This document shows positions 29,901 to 37,364 of a DNA stretch of 64,000 nt, in pieces (the first letter of the stretch is position 1; the number at the start of each line of letters is the position of its first letter). Under the pieces are notes generated by a model, which was not told the DNA's origin, did not search any database, and saw only the letters and a list, made by a program, of their open reading frames with translations. This DNA is from Bacteroidales bacterium UBA6229 (GTDB taxonomy: Bacteria > Bacteroidota > Bacteroidia > Bacteroidales > F082), in NCBI GenBank assembly GCA_002440975.1, contig DJWN01000126.1:22441-86440 (forward strand), written 5' to 3'. The position numbers were made by a program, and so were the translations under genes.

Positions 29901-30631
29901 AGGGTTTAACAGTGGAATATGATTTAAGACGTACAGGCAATGCTCGTTTACGTGCAAGCTATACCTTACAGTTTGCCAATGCAACAGGAGCCTCTACTAC
30001 GACTGCACAATCACTTATTGCAGCCGGTTTGCCAAATTTGCGTTCGACCATTGCCATGCCTTGGGACAGACGCCATCAATTTAATGTTTTACTGGACTAT
30101 CGTTATGGTAAAGGCAAAGAGTATAATGGTCCGCTGATCCGTCGTGAGAAAAAAGACAAAGCACCGGTTCAATTGTTGAATAATACTGGTTTCACACTCA
30201 CTGTTTTAGGCGGTTCAGGAACGCCTTATACCGCTTCACGGAATGTGATTTCGCCCATTAGTGGTGGCAACCGTTTGCTTGATGGTTCCTATTTTGGATC
30301 AAGGCTTCCCTGGCAGTTCCGCCTGGATTTGAGGATTGATAAAGACATTGATGTGAATTTTAAATCGAAGGATGGAAATCAAAGGCCAGCCTATTTGAAT
30401 GTGTATCTCCAAGTGCTTAATCTGCTTGATACCAGGAATGTGATTTCAGCTTATTCGGCAACAGGGAATCCTGATGATGATGGATATCTTTCAGCACCTG
30501 AATGGCAGCGTCAGATAAATACTCAAATAGATCCAATTGCCTTTAGAGAGTTGTATGGCCTGTTTGTTAATAATCCTGCAAATTATAGTGCGCCCCGACA
30601 AATCAGATTAGGAGTAATTTTTAATTTCTAA
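26927..30631 (+). CDS. TonB-dependent outer-membrane receptor with CarboxypepD_reg-like domain
   Basis: An outer-membrane active transporter or sensor of 1234 residues. It has a signal peptide (1-21, ending ALAQ), a carboxypeptidase-regulatory-like domain (about 24-105: GRLQGKVYEKDSREPIPFANI), and a plug domain (about 125-225) with RGARSDATAVYIDGVRV and GGIINVTTKG. The beta-barrel of 22 expected strands runs to a C-terminus ending RLGVIFNF with the terminal Phe of outer-membrane barrels. No SusD-type lipoprotein is adjacent, so this is not a classical glycan-uptake pair. It is followed at 49 bases by a giant exported protein and then a PorV-like protein, probably co-transcribed. The substrate is unknown. 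Confidence 0.9.
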   Translation: MLRNLLLTLCIVLMSWTLALAQQGRLQGKVYEKDSREPIPFANIVLENGGTVVGGATSDFDGNYVINPIPPGKYDLKATFVGYNPVTVTGINIPGNKITFYDIVMTGSSIDLETVEIIEYKVPLISKDQTTSGASVTSEEIKKMPNRSADAVAATVGGVFSQDGERGNVRGARSDATAVYIDGVRVIGSGSVPQSAIEQVDVILGGTPAQYGDATGGIINVTTKGPSRTFGAGVELETSELLDAYGHNRLGFNIQGPLLKGKNQETALLGFFIAGDINYNRDGRISGLGYYSANDATLASISTNPLRPTGIGSGTLRNGEFVRASDLKHSKTSLNTDRYGINLSGNINIRTTETINLSVGGTFNKSEGNDYSYSGSYYNSDKNTRFDDNTWRVFGRFTQRFPTDNESSSIVKNIYYSIQADYTREKNSYGDPNHWDNLFKYGYLGKYQIHRTPSFELASDTVNGHYYEDVWFLRTWNFDTLVSWTPADINPLVANYTTSYYDTYAGQPDGNFENFTQMQLGGALLNGDSPQAFYGLYQAPGANQSGYGFSDNDQFSINVAGSMDIGNHEIKLGFQYEQRTNRNVSYAPTRLWSLMRGLTNFHIMEIDTDNPFLISYDGIVDTVMYYRRYDELSQRTFDMNLRTKLGLPVDGVDYINIDSYDFNNNSIEYFDKDGKVHVINVDSELFDISMFSPDELLNDGGYYTMYSGYDYTGKKLTSQPSFDDFFNARDENGMYTRPIGAFQPVYLAGYIQDKFAFRDLIFNIGVRVDRFDANQKVLNDPFLLFNAYTAGEVTNIKGQPVSHPAGIGSDYVVYVNDVRNPSEIVGYRSENIWYNANGAEIQDPSLLDVGSGISPFLINPDQQRADINSFKDYEPQWSVMPRISFSFPISDEALFFAHYDVLTQRPTSNLFSNPATYYFFESINDVINNPALKPSQTIDYELGFTQKLTNSSSVTFTAFYREMRDMIQIYRFNGAYPKDYTSFNNLDFGTVKGLTVEYDLRRTGNARLRASYTLQFANATGASTTTAQSLIAAGLPNLRSTIAMPWDRRHQFNVLLDYRYGKGKEYNGPLIRREKKDKAPVQLLNNTGFTLTVLGGSGTPYTASRNVISPISGGNRLLDGSYFGSRLPWQFRLDLRIDKDIDVNFKSKDGNQRPAYLNVYLQVLNLLDTRNVISAYSATGNPDDDGYLSAPEWQRQINTQIDPIAFRELYGLFVNNPANYSAPRQIRLGVIFNF

Positions 30632-30680
30632 CGATTTGACAGGTGTATTTAAGAATTAATAATTTAAAGCTGTTGTAATA

Positions 30681-33600
30681 ATGAAAAATATTTCCAAATT
30701 GGTTTTATCAATGGTATTTATACTTGCGGTAGTTAAATATGATTACGCGCGTGAGTACCAAGGTAAAGATATGAATAATAAATCCAGTGGATTAAAGGAA
30801 ACATCAGCAGGTTGTTCACCCTCTTCTGCATTTGAATGGCTTGATGTAAATAATGTAAGGGCACGTGTTAATGCCGGAGGTGATATGTGGTGGGATCTGG
30901 ATGGCATTTCCAGGTATTATGTTCCTAAAAGCGGATCTGCAACTTCTATGTTTAGTGGTGCTTTGTGGATTGGCGGATTGGATATTAATAACCAGCTAAA
31001 GTTGGCCGCTCAACGATTTAGACAGGGTCCTGAATTAAATGGTGGTGTGGATTTCTGGACGGGTCCTCTCACTATTGATGGTACTGCTGCAATCGATGAA
31101 ACAGTTTGTGCGCAATACGACAGATTGTTCAAGATGAACAGAGCCTTGGTTGATGAGTTTTTGTCGCATACCGACCCGAATACCGGAGCTTTTATGCCAA
31201 GTGATGATTATACAATCCCGACCGAAATCCTGGAATGGCCGGCACATGCCGATATTTCGAAGAAGCAAAGTTATTACCTGGCCCCATTTTATGATGTTGA
31301 CGGCGACGGTGAATACAATCCTTTTGCCGGAGATTATCCTTATTACGATATTGACAACAGTCTTTGCCATACCAAGATACCAACCATGGATGAATCAATA
31401 GAAGGCTCTATTAAGGGGTCTATATTGGCTGATCAGGTAATCAAAGGGGACCAGACTTTGTGGTGGGTCTTCAATGATAAGGGTAACATACATACCGATT
31501 CGGAAGGTGCTGCAATTGGACTCGAGATCAGGGCTCAGGCTTTTGCTTTTGCTACCAACGATGAGGTGAATAATATGACGTTTTATAGCTATGAAATCAT
31601 TAACCGCTCTACTTTTGAACTGAAAGAGACTTATTTCTCTCCCTGGGTTGACCCGGATTTGGGATATGCGCAGGATGACTACGTAGGTTGTGATGTGGGA
31701 CGTGGATTAGGATATGCTTACAACGGTTCTGCAGTTGATGGTAGTGGTGAACCAGAAGCATATGGAGAACAGCCTCCCGCAATTGGCGTTGACTTTTTCC
31801 AGGGACCGTACCTCGATCCTGATGGCCATGATAATCCTAAATACCGATTTATTACTGATCCGGCTACTGGTGATACTATTGGTAGAGAGCAATTGTGCGA
31901 TGTGAGTATCAATGGTGTCAATTTTGGAAACGGCATTGAGGATGATGAACGCTATGGTATGCGTCGTTTCGTTTATTATAACAATAATAATGACCCAATC
32001 AACGGAGAGCCCAGACAAGCAGGTCATTATTATAATTATCTAAGAGGTATCTGGAAGAATGGCCAGAAGATGAGATATGGTGGTGATGCTGTTAATACAG
32101 GAGTACTGGAGGATGTAACGGCTGATTTTATGTTTCCGTTTGATTCCGATCCATGCAATTGGGGAACAAATGGTGTAAATCCGGAAGGCTATAATAATGA
32201 TGGTAGATATTGGAGTGAGGAAAGCGAAAACAATCCACCTGCTGACCGTCGTTTCATGCAATCTGCAGGTCCCTTTACCCTAAAACCCGGAGCTGTTAAC
32301 TATATTACTGTGGGTATTCCATGGGCTCGTGCCATATCAGGAGGCCCATTTGCTTCAGTTGAATTATTAAGACGTGTTGATGATAAAGCACAGATGCTAT
32401 TTGACAACTGTTTCAAGGTTATTGATGGTCCTAACGCACCTGACCTGAGTTTTCAGGAGCTTGACAAGGAGCTGATTGTTTATATTTCGAATTCTCCCTC
32501 TTCAAACAATTTTGGTGAGAGCTATCAGGAATTTGACCCCAATATTATACAGCCACGACCGGACGATCCAACGAAAAGAAGTGATTCGCTTTATCGTTTC
32601 GAAGGCTATCAGATATTCCAACTCAAAGATCCAACTGTTGGGGTAGAAAGTATTCATGATCCGGGTCAAATGAGGCTTGTAGCCCAGTTTGATAAGAAGA
32701 ACGGCGTAAGTAAGTTGGTTAATTTTTATTACGATGAATTGATTGAAGCTAATGTTCCTGTAATAGAAGTTAGTGGTGGTGACAATGGAATTCAACACTC
32801 TTTCAAACTTTCCCAGGATGCCTTTGCCCAGGGTGATGTGAGTTTGGTGAATCACAAGCAGTACTATTATATGGCAATTGCTTATGCCTATAATGAGTTT
32901 ATGCCCTATTCGCAGGAACCTGGTGTTTTGCATGGTTTGTTAGGTCAGAAAACACCTTACTTGGCTGGTCGTAAGAATATTAAAACTTATACAGCCATTC
33001 CACATAAGAATGTCAATGGTATTGTAGCCAAAGCCGACTATGGTGATGGTCCGGAGATCACACGTTTGGCCGGTCATGGTAATGGTGGTATGGAACTTGA
33101 ATTGAAACCCGAAGTTATTGATGAAATTTTGAGCAAGGATCCTGCCAGTGAGGATAATATATTTGGAAGTCCCACTTATCCGATCGCCTATAATCCGGTT
33201 TACATGGAGGGTTATGGCCCGATTAATGTAAAAGTTATTGATCCGCTCAATGTTGTGAGTGCCGAATATGAACTTGCTTTTGATACCTTGCGCTTTACAC
33301 GCCTTTATAATGTTACTGGTGATCCGGCTGTGAGAGGAGATACTGCCAGCAAGTATATTTCAAACTGGGTTTTGAGAGATGTTAATACCGGCGAAACCTT
33401 TAAATCCGACACTACCACACTCGAAGACTATGAGCAACTGTTTTTGGATCGTGGGATTTCCATTACAATCAAACAGCCTTATAAGCCTGGTGTTTACAAA
33501 GTTGGTAATAATACTGACAATCAATTTTATGAGCGTTCTTTGGCTCCAAATAATGGATTCCTTACCGCAAATATAGTTTATAAGGATAGTTCAAGAAGAT

Positions 33601-35033
33601 GGCTTGATGGCATCAGAGATGAAGATATTCCCGGTTCACCCTTGGACTGGATACGTTCAGGAACCTATAAGGATCAGGATAATTCAGCTGCAATGCCTGA
33701 GGACTGGAGGATGTCTTATTCGCAAACTGTTCCTGACAGACCCTGGGATGCAAATGAAGATTTTGAGCAAATCTTGTTTGGAACCTGGGCACCTTATGCG
33801 CTTACGACTTATGGTAATACCTATGTACCCTCTGAACCATCGCAAAGCAGAATAGGACCTGCATATAGCAGGGACTCTAAGACAAACAACAGCCTTAATA
33901 ATCTGTTTAGTGTTGATATCGTTTTAACTCCGGATAAATCAAAATGGAGTCGCAGTCCGGTGCTCGAAATGTCGTATGATCAGGTGTTGGCCGAGGGCAA
34001 TGCTCCCAGGTTTAGCCTGCGTAAAGCTCCTTCGGTTGATAAGGAGGGTAATCCTGCTGCGTCGATGGAGATGGAGGCCAGTGATAATCCTAATGATCCT
34101 AACTACATTGGAAGCTATGGAATGAGCTGGTTTCCCGGATACGCCATAAATGTTGAAACAGGTGAACGATTGAATATTATGTTTGGAGAAGATTCCTATC
34201 TCGCAGCGCAAAATGGACGTGATATGTTATTTAATCCACCTCCACGTGATATGGATATTAGCCAGACAGGTGATCCCAATATCATCACACAGGTGAGTAG
34301 AACTCCGGTAATGGGTGGTAAACACTATGTTTATATTATGGGACACGAGTCTCGTAGTATTAGTGTTGCACAAGTTAATATTAAATTCGAGTCACCGGCT
34401 TATGATGCGGGCAGGTATGCTTTTGGTGTGCTTGATACCTTATTTACTGCTGTGTCGCCTGTAATGCCAATGGTTTCATCATACTTCTATTCAGCAATCA
34501 AATATGTTGGTATGCCAATGCCTGTTAAAGGTCAGGAATGGTTGAGCAATGAAGCCAGAATACGAATTCGGGTAGCAAAACCTTATGAACGTTATTATTC
34601 CAGTTTGCCATTAGATACAGTATATGATGGCATGGACGTAAACCAGTTCTATCCCAAATATGCATTTAACACACAGGGAATAGCAACTGAATACCGCGAT
34701 CCCGAAAAGTTACAAACTGATCTTGACCTGATTAATGTGGTTCCGAATCCATATTATGCCCTTTCATCCTACGAAAGGAATGCATTGGACAACCGGATTA
34801 AGATCACAAATCTTCCGGAACAATGTGTGATTACTATTTATAATATGAGTGGCACAAGAATCAGACAGTTCAAGAAGGATGAGCCTAAGACTTCAATTGA
34901 CTGGGATTTGAAGAACTTTGCCGGCGTGCCTATCGCCAGTGGTATTTATCTGATCCATGTAAAATCTGAGGATGGTGAACGAGTCATAAAGTGGTTTGGT
35001 TCTATGCGTCCGATGGATTTGAACACTTTCTAG
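30681..35033 (+). CDS. Large exported protein (1450 residues), probable type IX secretion substrate
   Basis: A signal-like N-terminus (about 1-24) precedes a long, Gly/Asp/aromatic-rich region. The N-terminal third contains NNVRARVNAGGDMWWDLDG, ATSMFSGALWIGG and YDVDGDGEYNPFAGDYP, the last being an Asp-rich calcium-site-like loop. The C-terminal 90 residues form a FlgD/T9SS-sorting-like beta-sandwich: LINVVPNPYYA, IKITNLPEQCVITIYN, WDLKNFAGVPIASGIYLIHV, GERVIKWFG. The overall family is one of large Bacteroidota surface proteins with no assigned function. It lies between the TonB receptor and a PorV-type protein, which fits secretion and surface attachment. Confidence 0.8.
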   Translation: MKNISKLVLSMVFILAVVKYDYAREYQGKDMNNKSSGLKETSAGCSPSSAFEWLDVNNVRARVNAGGDMWWDLDGISRYYVPKSGSATSMFSGALWIGGLDINNQLKLAAQRFRQGPELNGGVDFWTGPLTIDGTAAIDETVCAQYDRLFKMNRALVDEFLSHTDPNTGAFMPSDDYTIPTEILEWPAHADISKKQSYYLAPFYDVDGDGEYNPFAGDYPYYDIDNSLCHTKIPTMDESIEGSIKGSILADQVIKGDQTLWWVFNDKGNIHTDSEGAAIGLEIRAQAFAFATNDEVNNMTFYSYEIINRSTFELKETYFSPWVDPDLGYAQDDYVGCDVGRGLGYAYNGSAVDGSGEPEAYGEQPPAIGVDFFQGPYLDPDGHDNPKYRFITDPATGDTIGREQLCDVSINGVNFGNGIEDDERYGMRRFVYYNNNNDPINGEPRQAGHYYNYLRGIWKNGQKMRYGGDAVNTGVLEDVTADFMFPFDSDPCNWGTNGVNPEGYNNDGRYWSEESENNPPADRRFMQSAGPFTLKPGAVNYITVGIPWARAISGGPFASVELLRRVDDKAQMLFDNCFKVIDGPNAPDLSFQELDKELIVYISNSPSSNNFGESYQEFDPNIIQPRPDDPTKRSDSLYRFEGYQIFQLKDPTVGVESIHDPGQMRLVAQFDKKNGVSKLVNFYYDELIEANVPVIEVSGGDNGIQHSFKLSQDAFAQGDVSLVNHKQYYYMAIAYAYNEFMPYSQEPGVLHGLLGQKTPYLAGRKNIKTYTAIPHKNVNGIVAKADYGDGPEITRLAGHGNGGMELELKPEVIDEILSKDPASEDNIFGSPTYPIAYNPVYMEGYGPINVKVIDPLNVVSAEYELAFDTLRFTRLYNVTGDPAVRGDTASKYISNWVLRDVNTGETFKSDTTTLEDYEQLFLDRGISITIKQPYKPGVYKVGNNTDNQFYERSLAPNNGFLTANIVYKDSSRRWLDGIRDEDIPGSPLDWIRSGTYKDQDNSAAMPEDWRMSYSQTVPDRPWDANEDFEQILFGTWAPYALTTYGNTYVPSEPSQSRIGPAYSRDSKTNNSLNNLFSVDIVLTPDKSKWSRSPVLEMSYDQVLAEGNAPRFSLRKAPSVDKEGNPAASMEMEASDNPNDPNYIGSYGMSWFPGYAINVETGERLNIMFGEDSYLAAQNGRDMLFNPPPRDMDISQTGDPNIITQVSRTPVMGGKHYVYIMGHESRSISVAQVNIKFESPAYDAGRYAFGVLDTLFTAVSPVMPMVSSYFYSAIKYVGMPMPVKGQEWLSNEARIRIRVAKPYERYYSSLPLDTVYDGMDVNQFYPKYAFNTQGIATEYRDPEKLQTDLDLINVVPNPYYALSSYERNALDNRIKITNLPEQCVITIYNMSGTRIRQFKKDEPKTSIDWDLKNFAGVPIASGIYLIHVKSEDGERVIKWFGSMRPMDLNTF

Positions 35034-35072
35034 TTAATAATTGAAATGCGAACCAGAAATAAAAGATAGATT

Positions 35073-36146
35073 ATGAATACTTTTTATAAAACCATAGCTG
35101 CAGCAAGCCTGGCAATTCTTATCGGATTGACTGGTATGGAATCATTCGCAGGTAACAAGGACAGGTCGGGTCAGGCTGGTGCATCAGAGCTTTTAATTAA
35201 TCCCTGGGCACGTAGTACAGGATGGGGTAATGCCGGAATGGCCAGAATAAAAGGCCTTGAAGGAATTTGGAGTAATGTGGGGGGCACTGCTTTTACAAAG
35301 AAGACTGAGTTGAACTTTTCACATACTACCTGGCTTAAAGGATCTGATATTAACATAATTTCTTTCGGGTTGTCTCAAAGAGTTGGTGAAACCGGTGCTT
35401 TTGGCCTTGCGGTGATGAGTATGAATTTTGGGGATATTCCCATTACAACTACTGAAAGTCCGGATGGAGGGATTGGTACCTTTTCACCTAATCTGATGAA
35501 TATTAGTCTGTCGTATGCAAAATCCTTCTCAAACAGTATTCATGCTGGTTTTGTGCTCAAGATAATCTCTGAGAGCATTTCGGATATGAGTGCACAGGGA
35601 ATTGCAATTGATGCAGGTATTCAATATGTTACCGGTGAGAGGGAGAATATACATTTTGGGATTACCCTGAAGAATATCGGGCCTACCATGAAATTTTCGG
35701 GTGATGGATTGTCGATCAAAGCTTTTATCCCGGGTCGTCCCGATCAAACCCAGTTTACGCTTGAACAACGGCAGGAGGCCTTTGAATTGCCTACACAGCT
35801 TGCCATAGGAGCAGCCTACGATTTTCTGTTTGAGAATGATTACCGATTTACAATGGCAGGTAACTTTACATCTAATTCATTTACCAAAGACCAGATAACA
35901 CTCGGAGGAGAGTTTTCGCTTAAAGAATATTTGATGCTTCGTGCTGGCTATACCTACGAAGATGGTATTTGGGATAATATTGAAAGTGTTGAACGGACTA
36001 ATGTAGCAAAAGGTTTAAGTTTGGGTGTTTCTGTTCAGGTGCCCATGAATAAAGAGAATGGTTCTGTGTTCTCTGTAGATTATTCCTACAGGGATACAGA
36101 CCATTTTAGTGGAAACCATACCATAGGCGTAAAAATTAGTCTCTAA
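35073..36146 (+). CDS. PorV/PorQ-family outer-membrane protein
   Basis: PorV-type proteins are 14-stranded FadL-like barrels that carry or anchor type IX secretion cargo. The 357-residue protein has a signal peptide (about 1-26, ending SFAG), the family opening GASELLINPWARSTGWGNAGMA (about 36-57), the GIWSNVGGTAF block, and a barrel pattern ending VKISL. It lies 40 bases after the large exported protein, so it may be a dedicated PorV paralogue for that cargo. A strong terminator follows, closing the operon. Confidence 0.85.
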   Translation: MNTFYKTIAAASLAILIGLTGMESFAGNKDRSGQAGASELLINPWARSTGWGNAGMARIKGLEGIWSNVGGTAFTKKTELNFSHTTWLKGSDINIISFGLSQRVGETGAFGLAVMSMNFGDIPITTTESPDGGIGTFSPNLMNISLSYAKSFSNSIHAGFVLKIISESISDMSAQGIAIDAGIQYVTGERENIHFGITLKNIGPTMKFSGDGLSIKAFIPGRPDQTQFTLEQRQEAFELPTQLAIGAAYDFLFENDYRFTMAGNFTSNSFTKDQITLGGEFSLKEYLMLRAGYTYEDGIWDNIESVERTNVAKGLSLGVSVQVPMNKENGSVFSVDYSYRDTDHFSGNHTIGVKISL

Positions 36147-36165
36147 GTTTTACTTGCTTCATACG

Positions 36166-36200
36166 AAGATCAGCAGGATTGCGGTTCTGCTGATCTTTTT
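36166..36200 (+). terminator. Intrinsic terminator after the PorV-like gene
   Basis: Perfect 11-base arms AAGATCAGCAG and CTGCTGATCTT surround a ten-base loop and are followed by TTTT, 20 bases after the stop codon. Confidence 0.9.
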
Positions 36201-36268
36201 CAGTATTATTGAGTAGAACGAATAGTGAAAAATTCATAAAAAGTTTAGTATAAAGGGATTAAAAGATT

Positions 36269-36276
36269 TATCTTTG
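36269..36276 (+). promoter_or_regulatory. greA: -7 promoter box upstream of greA
   Basis: TATCTTTG matches TAnnTTTG exactly, with TTTAG about 20 bases upstream as a weak -33. The expected start point near 36283 places the inverted repeat at 36284-36311 at the very 5' end of the mRNA. Confidence 0.55.
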
Positions 36277-36283
36277 CAAAAGA

Positions 36284-36315
36284 AAGGCCCTTATTCTGGT
36301 AAGGGTCTTTTCTCT
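36284..36315 (+). promoter_or_regulatory. Leader hairpin with U-rich tail before greA
   Basis: Arms AAAGGCCCTTA and TAAGGGTCTTT close a six-base loop (TTCTGG) and are followed by the U-rich stretch CTTTTCTCTT. The element starts within a few bases of the predicted greA transcription start. It could be an attenuator or an mRNA-stabilising 5' hairpin. From 36147 to 36416 only this hairpin, the upstream terminator and the promoter are visible. Confidence 0.5.
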
Positions 36316-36416
36316 TATTAATTTAGCACAACACAATAGATTTTATTGTTTAGAAAAGATTGAAAACCGGTCTGGTTTTATTCAGGCCGGATTTATTGAT
36401 TAAAACACATTTTGTT

Positions 36417-36890
36417 ATGTCTGAAACCAAGTATTTTACGCAGGAAGGATTGCAAAAACTCAAGAATGAGTTAGAAGAATTGATGCTGAAAGAGCGTCCA
36501 AAAATTTCGCAGATGATTGCTGAAGCCCGTGATAAAGGCGACCTTTCAGAGAACGCAGAATATGATGCCGCTAAAGAGGCTCAGGGACTGCTGGAGCTAA
36601 AAATTTCTAAATTACAGCAGCTCATCATGAATGCACGCGTATTAGATGAATCCAAGATGGATAATACCAAAGTGCTCCTGCTTTCAAAAGTTAAAATTAA
36701 AAACCTGAAAAATGGTGCCACGATGACCTACACACTAGTTCCTGAAAAGGAGGCAGATTTGAAAAGTGGTAAAATTTCTGTAAATTCGCCCATTGCAAAA
36801 GGTTTGCTCGGAAAAACTGTTGGCGATCAGGCTGAGATCAATGTGCCTGCCGGAGTGATGACCTTTGAAATAGTTGATGTTTCACGCTAA
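36417..36890 (+). CDS. greA: Transcription elongation factor GreA
   Basis: GreA rescues backtracked RNA polymerase by stimulating transcript cleavage. The start at 36417 gives a 157-residue protein of standard length. A coiled-coil finger (about 10-75) carries the tip acidic motif GDLSENAEYDAAKEAQ, needed for cleavage. The C-terminal FKBP-like domain (about 85-157) includes SPIAKGLLGKTVGDQAEI. An upstream in-frame ATG at 36360 would add 19 residues not seen in the family. The gene is followed after 11 bases by the HIT gene. Confidence 0.96.
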   Translation: MSETKYFTQEGLQKLKNELEELMLKERPKISQMIAEARDKGDLSENAEYDAAKEAQGLLELKISKLQQLIMNARVLDESKMDNTKVLLLSKVKIKNLKNGATMTYTLVPEKEADLKSGKISVNSPIAKGLLGKTVGDQAEINVPAGVMTFEIVDVSR

Positions 36891-36901
36891 AACATGCAAT
36901 C

Positions 36902-37303
36902 ATGGCTACAATATTCACAAAGATTGTAAATGGTGAGATTCCAGCCTATAAAGTGGCAGAGAATGATCGCTTTTTGGCATTTCTTGATATTAATCCCCTG
37001 GCAAAGGGTCACACCCTGGTGATTCCTAAAAGGGAAACTGATTACATCCTGGACATGGAGGATAGTGAATTAGCCGAATTGATGATTTTTGCCAAAAAGG
37101 TTGGTAGAGCCATTGAACGGGTTGTGCCATGTGAGCGAATGGGGATTACAGTGATTGGGCTGGAAGTGCCGCATACGCACATCCATCTGATTCCGATCAA
37201 TAGTATATACGATATGGATTTTAAGCAGCCCAAACTTAAGCTTACTACAACAGAAATGGAACAGATAAGTTTGGCAATAAAAAACGAGCTTAAATTGAAT
37301 TAA
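36902..37303 (+). CDS. HIT-family nucleotide-binding protein
   Basis: Members hydrolyse or bind purine nucleoside phosphoramidates and related nucleotides. The 133-residue protein shows the N-terminal IFTKIVNGEIPAYKVAEND, DINPLAKGHTLVIPKRE, and the histidine triad in PHTHIHLIP near residues 96-104, where the last His of the triad is nucleophilic in active enzymes. It lies 11 bases after greA and probably shares its transcript. Confidence 0.93.
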   Translation: MATIFTKIVNGEIPAYKVAENDRFLAFLDINPLAKGHTLVIPKRETDYILDMEDSELAELMIFAKKVGRAIERVVPCERMGITVIGLEVPHTHIHLIPINSIYDMDFKQPKLKLTTTEMEQISLAIKNELKLN

Positions 37304-37323
37304 CGAAAATCGAGGTTTTAGAC

Positions 37324-37364
37324 AACAGCAAAAGGCCATCGAAATTCGGTGGCCTTTTGCTGTT
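37324..37364. terminator. Bidirectional terminator between HIT gene and purF
   Basis: Perfect 15-base arms AACAGCAAAAGGCCA and TGGCCTTTTGCTGTT enclose an 11-base loop. A- and T-runs inside the arms give each strand a terminating U-stretch. It lies between the convergent HIT and PurF genes, and its right arm reaches into the PurF stop codon. Confidence 0.88.

Noticed and set aside
26927..36146. SusCD-type polysaccharide utilisation locus
   Set aside because: No SusD-like lipoprotein and no glycoside hydrolase or lyase gene lies next to the receptor.
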